DNA of 64,000 bases, taken from Methylobacter sp. (lineage in GTDB: Bacteria > Pseudomonadota > Gammaproteobacteria > Methylococcales > Methylomonadaceae). Made by a program: the position numbers and the translations under genes. This document shows positions 27,825 to 36,175 of the stretch, in pieces (positions within the stretch are counted from its first letter, which is position 1; each line of letters starts with the position of its first letter). Below the pieces are notes generated by a model. The model did not search any database, was not told the DNA's origin, and was given only the letters and a program-made list of their open reading frames with translations. The stretch lies in contig NZ_JALOCF010000011.1 in assembly GCF_023227905.1 (NCBI RefSeq), positions 1 to 64,000 of the forward strand, read 5' to 3'.

Positions 27825-29735
27825 ATGTTGACTAAATCTATCGACACAACCTTACGTAAAGCGCGTCATCTATTGGTTGAGCGTGGGGAGTTGCCACCCC
27901 CCGAGTTGGTAGGAGCCACCGTTTTGCAATCTTGGAGCCGCTGTCTTAATGCGGGTCTTGTGCCCGTTGGCGGCGCATCCGACGCGCCTTGCCTTGAAGG
28001 CTTCGAGTTTGCCCGCGCCGCCGACCGGCAGCATCTACTGATCGCACATGCTCGGCCAGTTATGGAGTACTTGTACTCACAGATACATGATTCCGGCAGC
28101 ATGGTTATTCTTGCCGATGATTGTGGGGTGCTGCTCGAGACTATGGGCAACTCCGATTTTTTGGATCGTGCCGAACGGGTCGCCCTAAGGCAAGGTGCTT
28201 CGTGGCAAGAACAACATCGGGGCACCAATGGTATTGGTACGGCTCTGATGGAGAGCAGCCCGGTAGTCGTACATGGTTTCGAACACTTTCTCGAACGGCA
28301 CGGTTTTCTTTCTTGTGCCGCCGTGCCTGTAGCGTCACCGAGTGGCCGCGTTCTGGGTGTGCTTAACATATCCGGCGATAACCGAACCCGTCATCCTCAT
28401 CCCCATACCTTGGGTTTTGTGCGCGCGGCAGCGCAGATGATCGAGAACCGCTTGTTCTACGCGCTTCATGGCGACACGTTGCGCTTACGCTTCCATCCGC
28501 TTGCCGAAGGTATCGGCACTATTGCCGAGGGTAAGGTCGCCCTGTCGGAAGACGGCTGGATAGTTGGCGCCAACCAGGCCGCACTAGCCCTGCTGGGGCT
28601 GTGTCCCTCCGACCTTGGGACAACGCCGGTTGCCCATGTGCTACAGGTATACCTAAAGGATCTGGTCCATTGGGGACTACGACGCGGCAGAGAACCGATG
28701 CCGGTCATGCGGCACACTGGCGAATGCTTATTTGTCCGTGTCGAACTGGGTCGTAAAACTTTCCAGACCTTCATTCCTCGTGAACCCGAAGCCAAGGACG
28801 ATGCGCTGTCGGCGCTCGATACCGGCGACCTACAGATGAAAACCGCCATCCATAAGGCACGCCGGCTAGTCGGAAAGTCCATAGCGCTGCTGCTGCGGGG
28901 AGAGTCAGGAGTCGGCAAGGAGCTTTTCGCCAATGCTTTCCACAATGCCGGGCTGCGATGGGGGAAACCGTTCGTTGCCGTCAATTGCGCAACGCTACCG
29001 GAAAGCCTGATCGAAACGGAGTTGTTCGGCTACGATCCAGGCACTTTCACCGGCGCTCGCAAGGAAGGCTCTCCCGGCCGCATACGTTCGGCGGACGGCG
29101 GTACCCTGTTCCTCGACGAGATTGGCGATATGCCGCTGGCTCAACAAGCGCGGCTACTACGGGTATTACAGGAGCGCGAGGTGGTGCCGGTGGGAGGCAT
29201 CAAGCCTGTGCCGGTCGACTTCGATTTGGTCTGCGCCACGCACCGCGACTTAAAGGCCGAAATGGAAGCCGGCCGCTTCCGCGACGATCTCTACTACCGC
29301 ATCAATGGCTTCAATCTTAAATTGCCGGCCTTGCGCGAGCGCAGTGATTTCGATGTGTTGGTAGCGCGCATGTTGCAGGAAATGGCGCCGGACCGGAATG
29401 TGATGCTCGATGACAGTATCGCCGCGGCTTTCGTCACTTATGCTTGGCCCGGCAACCTGCGCCAATTGGTTAATGTGCTGCGAACCGCTACCGCTTTGCT
29501 CGACGACGAAGATAAAACCATCGGCTGGCAGCATCTTCCCGACGACCTCGCCGAAGAACTGCTGCTGGACCGGCCTATGATTGAATCTCCTGATGAGGCA
29601 ATTGCAGAAGAAAACCTGAAAGAATTGTCCGAAGCCGCTGTAGCACGTGTCATTGCCGCAAGCCGCGGCAACATGTCCGAAGCCGCGCGGCGTCTCGGCA
29701 TTAGTAGAAACACCCTATATCGTAGAGTGAAATAG
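27825..29735 (+). CDS. Sigma-54-dependent transcriptional activator, AcoR-like
   Basis: A 636-residue enhancer-binding protein. An N-terminal GAF-type sensor region (about 20-225) and a short PAS-like part (about 240-320) precede the AAA+ domain. That domain has Walker A GESGVGKE (from residue 359), the sigma-54 contact loop as GTFTGA rather than GAFTGA, and Walker B GGTLFLDEIGD. A Fis-type helix-turn-helix ends the protein (ARRLGISRNTLYRRV). AcoR-type proteins respond to small metabolites such as acetoin or ketones. It directly precedes the CoM/epoxide cluster on the same strand and is the obvious candidate regulator. Start ATG 27825 chosen for the AGGAAG upstream; ATG 27786 is possible. Confidence 0.88.
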   Translation: MLTKSIDTTLRKARHLLVERGELPPPELVGATVLQSWSRCLNAGLVPVGGASDAPCLEGFEFARAADRQHLLIAHARPVMEYLYSQIHDSGSMVILADDCGVLLETMGNSDFLDRAERVALRQGASWQEQHRGTNGIGTALMESSPVVVHGFEHFLERHGFLSCAAVPVASPSGRVLGVLNISGDNRTRHPHPHTLGFVRAAAQMIENRLFYALHGDTLRLRFHPLAEGIGTIAEGKVALSEDGWIVGANQAALALLGLCPSDLGTTPVAHVLQVYLKDLVHWGLRRGREPMPVMRHTGECLFVRVELGRKTFQTFIPREPEAKDDALSALDTGDLQMKTAIHKARRLVGKSIALLLRGESGVGKELFANAFHNAGLRWGKPFVAVNCATLPESLIETELFGYDPGTFTGARKEGSPGRIRSADGGTLFLDEIGDMPLAQQARLLRVLQEREVVPVGGIKPVPVDFDLVCATHRDLKAEMEAGRFRDDLYYRINGFNLKLPALRERSDFDVLVARMLQEMAPDRNVMLDDSIAAAFVTYAWPGNLRQLVNVLRTATALLDDEDKTIGWQHLPDDLAEELLLDRPMIESPDEAIAEENLKELSEAAVARVIAASRGNMSEAARRLGISRNTLYRRVK

Positions 29736-29814
29736 GGCCAATACAACCGCCAGCTGCAAAAAATGTAGGTTGGCTTATGAGATTCATCATACCTACCGTG
29801 GATAAATATATTTT

Positions 29815-31227
29815 ATGAGTACAGATACAAAACCCGAACACGATGAAATCGCTATTTATGTTCAAAAAGCGCGTAACGCCCAAAAAGAAATTGCGGATTA
29901 CACTCAAGAACAAGTTGATGAGTTGGTAACAGCCGTATGCTGGGCTATTGTCCGTCAGGATCGCGCGGAAGAATTAGCGAAACTGGCTGTCGATGAAGGC
30001 GGTTTCGGCAATTATGGCGATAAAGTCAGCAAGATCCGTAACCGGTGCATGGGCACCCTGCGCGATATGCAGGCAGTGAAAACGGTCGGAATTGTTGAAG
30101 AAATCCCCGAAAAAGGCTTGATAAAAATAGCCAAACCGGTCGGTGTGATTGCTGCGCTTATTCCAACGACAGGCCCTGACGCGACGCCGCCTTTAAAAAC
30201 GCTGCTGGCCTTGAAAGGCCGCAATGCCATCATCGTAGCCGCTCATCCCCGGACGCAACTTACCACCGAACTGACTGTAAAGTACATGCGCGAAGCCTGC
30301 GAACAGGTCGGAGCTCCGGCGGATTTGGTTCAGGTTATTGAAAAGCCTTCGCTTCCGAAAACCCAAAAATTGATGCAGCAAGCGGACTTGATTGTAGCAA
30401 CCGGCGGTGCCGCAATGGTCAAAGCGGCTTACAGTTCCGGAACGCCCGCTTATGGCGTTGGCGTTGGTAATTCGGTTCATGTGGTCGATGAAACGGCCGA
30501 TCTGGATGACGCCGCCAATACCATTGTGATTGCCAAGAAATTCGATTATGCGACCAGTTGTCTGGCCGATAATTCGGTGATAGCGCATGAATCGATTTAT
30601 GACGACTTAAGCGGACGCCTGCAAAAACTGGGCGCTTATCTTTGCAGCGCGGATGAAAAAGACCAATTGCAACGGCTGATGTGGCCGACGCCTGAAAACC
30701 ATATTCCGGATCTTAGTGTCATCGCAAAATCGGCGGCCCTAATCGCAAACTTGGCCGGCTTCAGTGTGCCGGAAGATTGCAGCTGTTTAGTCGTCGAGGA
30801 AAACGACGTGGGCTCTCAGCATCCTTTTTCAGGGGAAAAACTGTCGCCGGTGCTGGCGCTATATAAATACGCCGGCGACATTAACAATGCGATAAACCAA
30901 GTTAACGCTATTACGGAGTATCAGGGCCAAGGCCACACCTGCGGCATCCATACGGTCAACGACGACCATGCGCTGGCATTGGCAATGCAAACCAAGACCG
31001 GCAGGGTGATGGTCAACCAAAGTTTGAATGAAGGCGCGGGCAGCCCGCGGAACGGCCTGCCTTATACGCTCAGCCTAAGTTGCGGCACCTGGGGCGGGAA
31101 TATAACGACGGAAAACGTCAATGCCCGGCACATGATTAATCTCACCTGGGTTTCCAGGCCGATTCAGCCGAGACCGATTGATGAAAACAGTCTTTTTGAA
31201 ATGCATTGGCAAAAGCACAGTCGTTAA
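29815..31227 (+). CDS. CoA-acylating aldehyde dehydrogenase (sulfoacetaldehyde dehydrogenase-like)
   Basis: A 470-residue aldehyde dehydrogenase of the acylating (EutE/SauS) group. The catalytic cysteine is Cys249 in FDYATSCLADNSV. The flanking motifs VATGGAAMVKAAYSSGTPAYG and PFSGEKLSPV are those I know from acylating sulfoacetaldehyde dehydrogenases. Family reaction: aldehyde + CoA + NAD(P)+ to acyl-CoA. Known SauS uses a substrate carrying a sulfonate, as would any CoM-linked aldehyde. In this cluster it might oxidise a 2-oxoethyl-CoM formed from a two-carbon epoxide (inference). Alternatives are sulfoacetaldehyde itself or acetaldehyde. First gene after the activator, 79 bp downstream. 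Confidence 0.8.
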   Translation: MSTDTKPEHDEIAIYVQKARNAQKEIADYTQEQVDELVTAVCWAIVRQDRAEELAKLAVDEGGFGNYGDKVSKIRNRCMGTLRDMQAVKTVGIVEEIPEKGLIKIAKPVGVIAALIPTTGPDATPPLKTLLALKGRNAIIVAAHPRTQLTTELTVKYMREACEQVGAPADLVQVIEKPSLPKTQKLMQQADLIVATGGAAMVKAAYSSGTPAYGVGVGNSVHVVDETADLDDAANTIVIAKKFDYATSCLADNSVIAHESIYDDLSGRLQKLGAYLCSADEKDQLQRLMWPTPENHIPDLSVIAKSAALIANLAGFSVPEDCSCLVVEENDVGSQHPFSGEKLSPVLALYKYAGDINNAINQVNAITEYQGQGHTCGIHTVNDDHALALAMQTKTGRVMVNQSLNEGAGSPRNGLPYTLSLSCGTWGGNITTENVNARHMINLTWVSRPIQPRPIDENSLFEMHWQKHSR

Positions 31228-31282
31228 GTTGTTAAAAACTTAAGGAACACGCACAAAATAACTTGAGCATGTGCCCATAGCC

Positions 31283-31326
31283 GGAGTGCAGGCTTCGCCT
31301 GCAAGCGCAAGCAGAGCTTGCACTCC
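31283..31326. repeat. Compound hairpin (two inner stems within an outer stem)
   Basis: Outer GGAGT (31283-31287) pairs with ACTCC (31322-31326). Inside are two perfect hairpins, GCAGGC-TTC-GCCTGC and GCAAGC-AGA-GCTTGC. The three-way-junction shape is that of REP/BIME-type repeats. It lies 55 bp after the aldehyde dehydrogenase stop and may protect or terminate that transcript. Confidence 0.6.
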
Positions 31327-31419
31327 CGCTGAAAGTTTACGGCGCGAATTGTTCAAATTATTTCATGCTCATTCCTAAGTGACTTGGAATAGAAATATCT
31401 AAATAGAGGTCTTGAGCAA

Positions 31420-31641
31420 ATGCCGGTTTATCTAGTCCGATGCGATAAATGTGATCATCAATTTAAAAGCCTGGTTTTGGCTAATACTCAAGAACCCAAA
31501 GAATGGGTGTGTTCCCAATGCGGCAGTCATGACGCCAAACCGGCTCAAGTCTATGACGATCCGCATCCGCTGGAAAACGACCATGGTGCAGGCTGCCCGT
31601 GTTGCAGCGGGATAAGTGGAAGCATACGTGATATACGGTGA
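31420..31641 (+). CDS. FmdB-family zinc ribbon protein
   Basis: A 73-residue protein with two CxxC pairs in FmdB spacing (CDKC at 8-11 and CSQC near 31-34) and an extra C-terminal CPCC. It starts with MPVYLVRCDKCDHQF, typical of the family. FmdB-like proteins are often found beside genes for small-molecule metabolism and are annotated as putative regulators; the role is not established. It sits between the aldehyde dehydrogenase and the epoxide transferase on the same strand. Confidence 0.75.
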   Translation: MPVYLVRCDKCDHQFKSLVLANTQEPKEWVCSQCGSHDAKPAQVYDDPHPLENDHGAGCPCCSGISGSIRDIR

Positions 31642-31708
31642 AATAATCACTTTGGCTAGGTTAGTTAAGTATTTAAAACACAAGTTAATTAATTATAAGG
31701 AGGTGTTA

Positions 31709-31756
31709 TTGATTGCTTTGATTTATGGATTGATTAAACCAACTGGTCATTCTTAA
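31709..31756 (+). CDS. Possible 15-codon leader peptide
   Basis: A near-perfect ribosome site (AAGGAGGT, 31697-31704) is followed by TTG 31709 and a 15-codon frame ending TAA 31754-31756, rich in Ile and Leu (LIYGLIKPTGHS). It lies 38 bp before the epoxide transferase, which has its own strong ribosome site. The strength of the site without a gene behind it suggests a leader, a relic or a regulatory duplex site. No attenuator hairpin was found. Confidence 0.3.
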   Translation: MIALIYGLIKPTGHS

Positions 31757-31794
31757 AAACCGAAAACAAAAAACTATAAATTAGGAGGTACAAC

Positions 31795-32898
31795 ATGAGT
31801 AATGTACTGATACCAACCAGTATGGTAGGCAATTATCCCAATCCAAGATGGTGGGATGCAAAATTTGCAAGACATTTCAAGGGTGACCGGCAGCCGCCGG
31901 ATTCCATGTGGCGGGAGGCGCTGGAAGACGCTACGGCGGCCATCGTGACCGACCAAGTCAATGCCGGCCTGGACATTATCGCGGATGGCCGGTTACACGG
32001 CGATAACTATGCCGACGCCGCACTTTATTATTATTTTGATCGATTAGGCTATGACCTAAGCGGCAGCCATCTCGGTTTTCCGATCTACAGCCGATTGCAT
32101 TCCGCCACGGTTACGCAGGAAATCAAACGCCGCGGACAAATCATGGTCGAACAAGCCCGTGCCCTTAAACGTGCGACCGATAAACCGGTCAAAGTTCAGT
32201 ACACCGGTATTCAGGTGTTAGCCCAATGCACCAATGACCTGCATTATGCTAACAGCCGCGATCGCGCGATGGCCATTGCCGCCGCTATTAACGAAGATAT
32301 TTTGGCGGTTGACGAATTGGGGGTCGAGTATATCCAATTCGACGAATTTACTTGGCCTTATTTTTATGAAGATTGGGCGATCGAAGCGTTCAACCGCGCC
32401 GTTGCAGGCGTTAAAAATGCCAAGATTGTCTGCCATATCTGTTGGGGTAATTGGGGCGGTACGCCGGCTTATTATCCCGATGATACCGCAAGTAGCGGTG
32501 AGGTTTTCGATCTGACAAAACGCGCTAAAGACGCTAAAAGCCCGAATCCGACAGCATCAGTGGTGCCTAAATCGTATGAGGCAAAAATCGATGTTTTTAA
32601 CATTGAAGGCATCGGCCGCATGTCGTTTAACGAATCGGGACTTGAATTGCTCAAGACTCATCCAATACCAAAAAATATGATGTTCTGGGCCGGCGTGATC
32701 GATGTCAAAAGCACAGTCACCGAAACGGCAGAGCAAGTTGCGGACAAAATCCGCAGTTTATTAACCGTGGTTCCCGCCGATCAGTTGGGTGTCACTACGG
32801 ACTGCGGATTGATACTGTTACAACGTTATATCGCCCAGGATAAGCTTCACGCCATGGTTGAAGGCGCAAAAATCGTCCGTAAAGAATTAGGTCAATAA
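31795..32898 (+). CDS. xecA: Epoxyalkane:coenzyme M transferase (EaCoMT)
   Basis: A 367-residue MetE-C-terminal-like zinc protein. The zinc ligands are visible as His214-x-Cys216 (CHICWGNWGG) and Cys337 (TTDCGLILL), the H-x-C...C set of EaCoMT. Other barrel motifs match (ADGRLHGDNY, YIQFDEFTW). The enzyme joins CoM to an epoxide to give a 2-hydroxyalkyl-CoM. Single-domain MetE-like proteins can have other roles, but the adjacent hydroxyalkyl-CoM dehydrogenases, 2-KPCC and CoM synthesis genes make this call strong. Start ATG 31795 follows TAGGAGGT. Confidence 0.92.
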   Translation: MSNVLIPTSMVGNYPNPRWWDAKFARHFKGDRQPPDSMWREALEDATAAIVTDQVNAGLDIIADGRLHGDNYADAALYYYFDRLGYDLSGSHLGFPIYSRLHSATVTQEIKRRGQIMVEQARALKRATDKPVKVQYTGIQVLAQCTNDLHYANSRDRAMAIAAAINEDILAVDELGVEYIQFDEFTWPYFYEDWAIEAFNRAVAGVKNAKIVCHICWGNWGGTPAYYPDDTASSGEVFDLTKRAKDAKSPNPTASVVPKSYEAKIDVFNIEGIGRMSFNESGLELLKTHPIPKNMMFWAGVIDVKSTVTETAEQVADKIRSLLTVVPADQLGVTTDCGLILLQRYIAQDKLHAMVEGAKIVRKELGQ

Positions 32899-32901
32899 AG
32901 C

Positions 32902-33003
32902 TGAGTTGAGCAGCTTGTCTGCTTAAAGTTGAGTTGAGCAGCTCGTCTGCTCAAACGAAACTTATGCCCTCTGGGTACAAACGAAACTTATGCCCTTTGG
33001 GTA
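32902..33003. repeat. Two adjoining short tandem repeats with hairpins
   Basis: Unit A occurs at 32902-32927 and 32930-32955 (period 28, few mismatches) and each copy can fold GAGCAG against CTGCTC. Unit B occurs at 32952-32977 and 32978-33003 (period 26, about three mismatches), each with CCC-N3-GGG. They fill the gap between the epoxide transferase and the first SDR. They may modulate downstream expression, or simply be slippage products. Confidence 0.65.
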
Positions 33004-33026
33004 TAAATAAACTATTAAGGTGTGTT

Positions 33027-33794
33027 ATGTCAGGAAAATTACAAAATAAAACAGCTATTATCACTGGGGCAGCAAGAGGGATAGGTTTTGAGACTGCGCG
33101 ATTATTCGGAAAAGAAGGCGCAAAAGTCACCATTATGGATATTGACGAACAAAGCGCGATTGAAGCCGCAAAAAAACTATCGGATGAAGGCATTGAAGCC
33201 TATGCCTTTCAATTGGATGTGACGAACGCGGAAAGTGTTGAAAAAACCTTCCAAAAAGCGATAGCGAATTATTCAGGCGTGTTGAATATTTTGGTCAATA
33301 ATGCAGGCATCGCGGATTTCGGTACTGTAGAAAATACCTCTTTGGATGTTTGGAACCGCATCATGGCGGTCAATTTAAACGGTACGTTTTTTTGTTCCAA
33401 GGCTGCGCTACCGAGCATGAAAGAGCATGGCGGCTCGATTGTCAATTTCGGTTCGGTTGCCGGAGTGGTCGGCATTCCGGGGATGGCGGCTTATTGTGCA
33501 GCGAAAGCCGCGATTGTCGGCTTGACTAAACAAATGGCCGCGGATTATTCCGGGCAAGGTATCCGAACCAACTGTGTCTGTCCCGGCACTATAGCCAGTA
33601 CTGCGCTCGGGCAACAACTGCTCGGTAGCGATACCTCTGAAGAAACCCGGATAAAACGTTTAGCGAAATATCCTCTGGGGCGTTTCGGCGAGCCGGTCGA
33701 GATTGCCCAAGCCGTCTTGTTTTTAGCTTCCGATCAAGCCAGTTTTGTCAGCGGCGCGGCTTTCAACGTCGATGGCGGCATGACGGCGATTTAA
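33027..33794 (+). CDS. Short-chain dehydrogenase, 2-hydroxypropyl-CoM dehydrogenase-like (copy 1)
   Basis: A 255-residue classical SDR: cofactor motif TGAARGIG (13-20), NNAG at 91-94, Ser143, Tyr156-x3-Lys160. It ends DGGMTAI, like the DG-x-x-TAI end of the hydroxypropyl-CoM dehydrogenase I recall from Xanthobacter. It oxidises a 2-hydroxyalkyl-CoM to the keto form with NAD+. About 58% identical (149 of 255 by hand, no gaps) to the SDR at 35397. The R or S specificity cannot be told from sequence here. Start ATG 33027 has AAGG upstream; the longer frame to 32934 runs through tandem repeats and is rejected. Confidence 0.85.
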   Translation: MSGKLQNKTAIITGAARGIGFETARLFGKEGAKVTIMDIDEQSAIEAAKKLSDEGIEAYAFQLDVTNAESVEKTFQKAIANYSGVLNILVNNAGIADFGTVENTSLDVWNRIMAVNLNGTFFCSKAALPSMKEHGGSIVNFGSVAGVVGIPGMAAYCAAKAAIVGLTKQMAADYSGQGIRTNCVCPGTIASTALGQQLLGSDTSEETRIKRLAKYPLGRFGEPVEIAQAVLFLASDQASFVSGAAFNVDGGMTAI

Positions 33795-33822
33795 AGGTCA
33801 ATCCAAATAGCAATAACACTAA

Positions 33823-35386
33823 ATGGCAACGGCAATGGATATTTGGGGCGACTATTTTACTATCTCAAAGTGGCAAGACTTTGTGGCCGGGGCGCTGGAA
33901 TCCGGCAGTAGTCCTCCTATTTTCAACATAAACCCGAACGACGACCGCGAATTCGACGCCATTTATCTGGGCGGCGGTGCAGCCGGGCGCTTTGGTGCGG
34001 CCTATTTGCGGGCGCTTGGCGGGCGTGTGCTGATTATCGATCGCTGGCCATTCCTGGGCGGCTCCTGTCCCCATCAAGCCTGCGTGCCTCACCATCTGTT
34101 TTCGGATTGCGCGGCGCAATTGATGCTGGAGCGCACCTTTTCCGGCAAGCTCTGGTTTCAAGAACTCAACGACAAAACGGTTTCTATCAAGCCCATCGTT
34201 GAACTGTTTCGCAGTGGCAGGACAGGCCCCCATGCGATGATGAATTATCAAAGCAAAGAACAGCTCGGCCTGGAATTCGTATTGAATGCAGAAGCCAAGA
34301 TCATCAATGCCCACACGATACAAGTCAATGACAGTCAATTCCGAGCAAAAAACCTGGTGCTGGCGCTGGGCGCGAAACCGATAGTGCCGGATGTTCCGGG
34401 CATTCAGTTAAAAGGCGTATTTAATTCCCAGAGTCTGGTTGAAAAATTGGACTATGAGCCGGGCAACACCGCTGTAGTCATCGGCGGCGGCAAAACGGCC
34501 ATCGAATACGGCTGCTTTTTTAATGCCACGGGTCGACGCACTATTATCGTTGCCAGACATCAAGCGATGTCTCTGCTAAAAGACACTGAATCCCGCTCTT
34601 ACGCGATCCTTATGATGGAAGAACAGGGCATGGAGTTTCTGGAGAATGCGGAATTATCGGCTATCCAGGGAGACGCAAGACAAGGTAAAGAGGGTTTCCA
34701 TAAAAACTTCCGATGGCATCATCACTATCGATACCGATTTTATTTTTATCGCGATTGGCGAGCAGGCCAATTCGGAGCCGGTTGCCCAAACATTGGGCCT
34801 GGAATTGGACGATAAAAGCTTTATTAAAGTGAATCGGCGCATGCAGACCTCAATACCTAATGTCTATGCAGTCGGCGACGTGACCGGGCCGCCGATGGAA
34901 ATGTTTAAAGCCCGGAAGGAAGGCGTGTGCGCCGCTAAAAATATCATGGGCCAAGCGAGCGAATATAAAGCGGCCGATTACCCCGATTTTATGCATACGC
35001 ATTACGAGGTCTGTTGGCTGGGGCTAAGCGAAGCACAAGCGCGTCAACGCTATGCCAATGTCAAAATCATGAAATTACCGCCCGATAGTCCCAATGGTCT
35101 CGATGTCGGCTTACCGGCAGGCGACCGAGTGATGCTGTACTTGATGGCTAAGCCGCGTATGTCGGGCTTTCAGAAGCTGATTATCGATGGCGACACACGA
35201 AAAATAGTAGGCGCTATCCATATCGGTTATGGCGCTAAAGACGGTTTTCAATATCTCAATTACCTGGTTAAAAATGGGCTGACGATAGACGATTTAGCCG
35301 ATATGGACGAGTTGTTTATCAGTCCCAGTTATTTCATTCAATTGTGCCGCTTACGCGCAGGCGATATTCATTTTAATGATATGTAG
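33823..35386 (+). pseudogene. xecC: 2-ketopropyl-CoM oxidoreductase/carboxylase, frame broken once
   Basis: Two overlapping frames (33823-34815, then 34646-35386) together encode one 2-KPCC of 520 residues. The frame changes within about 34675-34690 and removing one base restores it (net +1). The first part has Cys82-PHQA-Cys87, Arg56 and Met140 at the same numbers as in the Xanthobacter enzyme. The second part has AVGDVTGPPMEMFKARK and ends in CRLRAG. At the dyad that is Phe501/His506 in Xanthobacter, this protein has Phe498 and Tyr503 (FISPSYF). The enzyme reductively cleaves 2-ketopropyl-CoM and fixes CO2 to acetoacetate. It is either a sequencing error, a true lesion, or programmed frameshifting. 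Confidence 0.88.
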
Positions 35387-35396
35387 AGCCCCAATA

Positions 35397-36164
35397 ATGA
35401 TGAATCGATTTCAAGGCAAACAGGCCGTTATAACCGGCGGCGCTACCGGCATAGGCTATGGCATAGCCAAGCGTCTCGGCATGGAAGGGGCTTCGCTTGC
35501 GATATTGGACATTAACAAGGCCGCATTATCGGATGCAAGCCAAGCGCTCCGTGCTGACGGCATCAATGTCAAAGTTTATCAAGTTGACATCGCTGACCCT
35601 CGCGAAGTTTCCGAAACGTTCTCCAAACTGATTACAGATTGTTCCGGAACGCTCGATATTTTGATTAACAATGCCGGTGTTGCCGATTTCGGTACTGTCG
35701 AAAGCACTGAAGTTGACGCCTGGAATAAGGTGATGGCAGTCAATTTAAACGGCACCTATCTATGTTCGAAGTTCGCATTGCCGGCGATGAAACCACACGG
35801 CGGAACCATCGTTAACTTCGGCTCGATATCCGGGATGGTGGGTATTCCGAATATGGCCGCTTATTGCACGTCCAAAGCCGCAGTCATCGGTTTGACCAAA
35901 CAAATGGCGGTTGACTATTCAAAGCTGGGCATACGCGTCAACTGCATTTGCCCCGGCATGATTGCCGATACCGACATGGGGCGGCAAATTCTCGGAACTG
36001 ACGAGTCCGAACAAATGATGAAATTACGACTCAGTAAATATCCGATCGGGCGATTCGGTAGATCCGAAGAAATTGTCGCGGCGGTGTTGTTTTTGGCTTC
36101 CGACGAAGCCAGTTTTGTCTGCGGCTCCGCATTTACTGTAGACGGCGCGATGACAGCTATTTAA
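35397..36164 (+). CDS. Short-chain dehydrogenase, 2-hydroxypropyl-CoM dehydrogenase-like (copy 2)
   Basis: A 255-residue SDR with TGGATGIG (13-20), Ser143, Tyr156 and Lys160, ending DGAMTAI. It aligns with the SDR at 33027 end to end without gaps. The pair flanks the 2-KPCC gene, as expected for one R- and one S-specific hydroxyalkyl-CoM dehydrogenase. The differences fall mainly at 1-80 and 190-230, the latter near the substrate-binding loop. Start at ATG 35397 or 35400, about 10 bp after the 2-KPCC stop; translation is probably coupled as no good ribosome site is seen. Confidence 0.85.
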   Translation: MMNRFQGKQAVITGGATGIGYGIAKRLGMEGASLAILDINKAALSDASQALRADGINVKVYQVDIADPREVSETFSKLITDCSGTLDILINNAGVADFGTVESTEVDAWNKVMAVNLNGTYLCSKFALPAMKPHGGTIVNFGSISGMVGIPNMAAYCTSKAAVIGLTKQMAVDYSKLGIRVNCICPGMIADTDMGRQILGTDESEQMMKLRLSKYPIGRFGRSEEIVAAVLFLASDEASFVCGSAFTVDGAMTAI

Positions 36165-36175
36165 GGTTAAAACTT

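Noticed and set aside
29736..29814. GG-N10-TC element before the aldehyde dehydrogenase as a sigma-54 promoter
   Set aside because: The -12 GC is missing (TC instead), so it fails the strict requirement.
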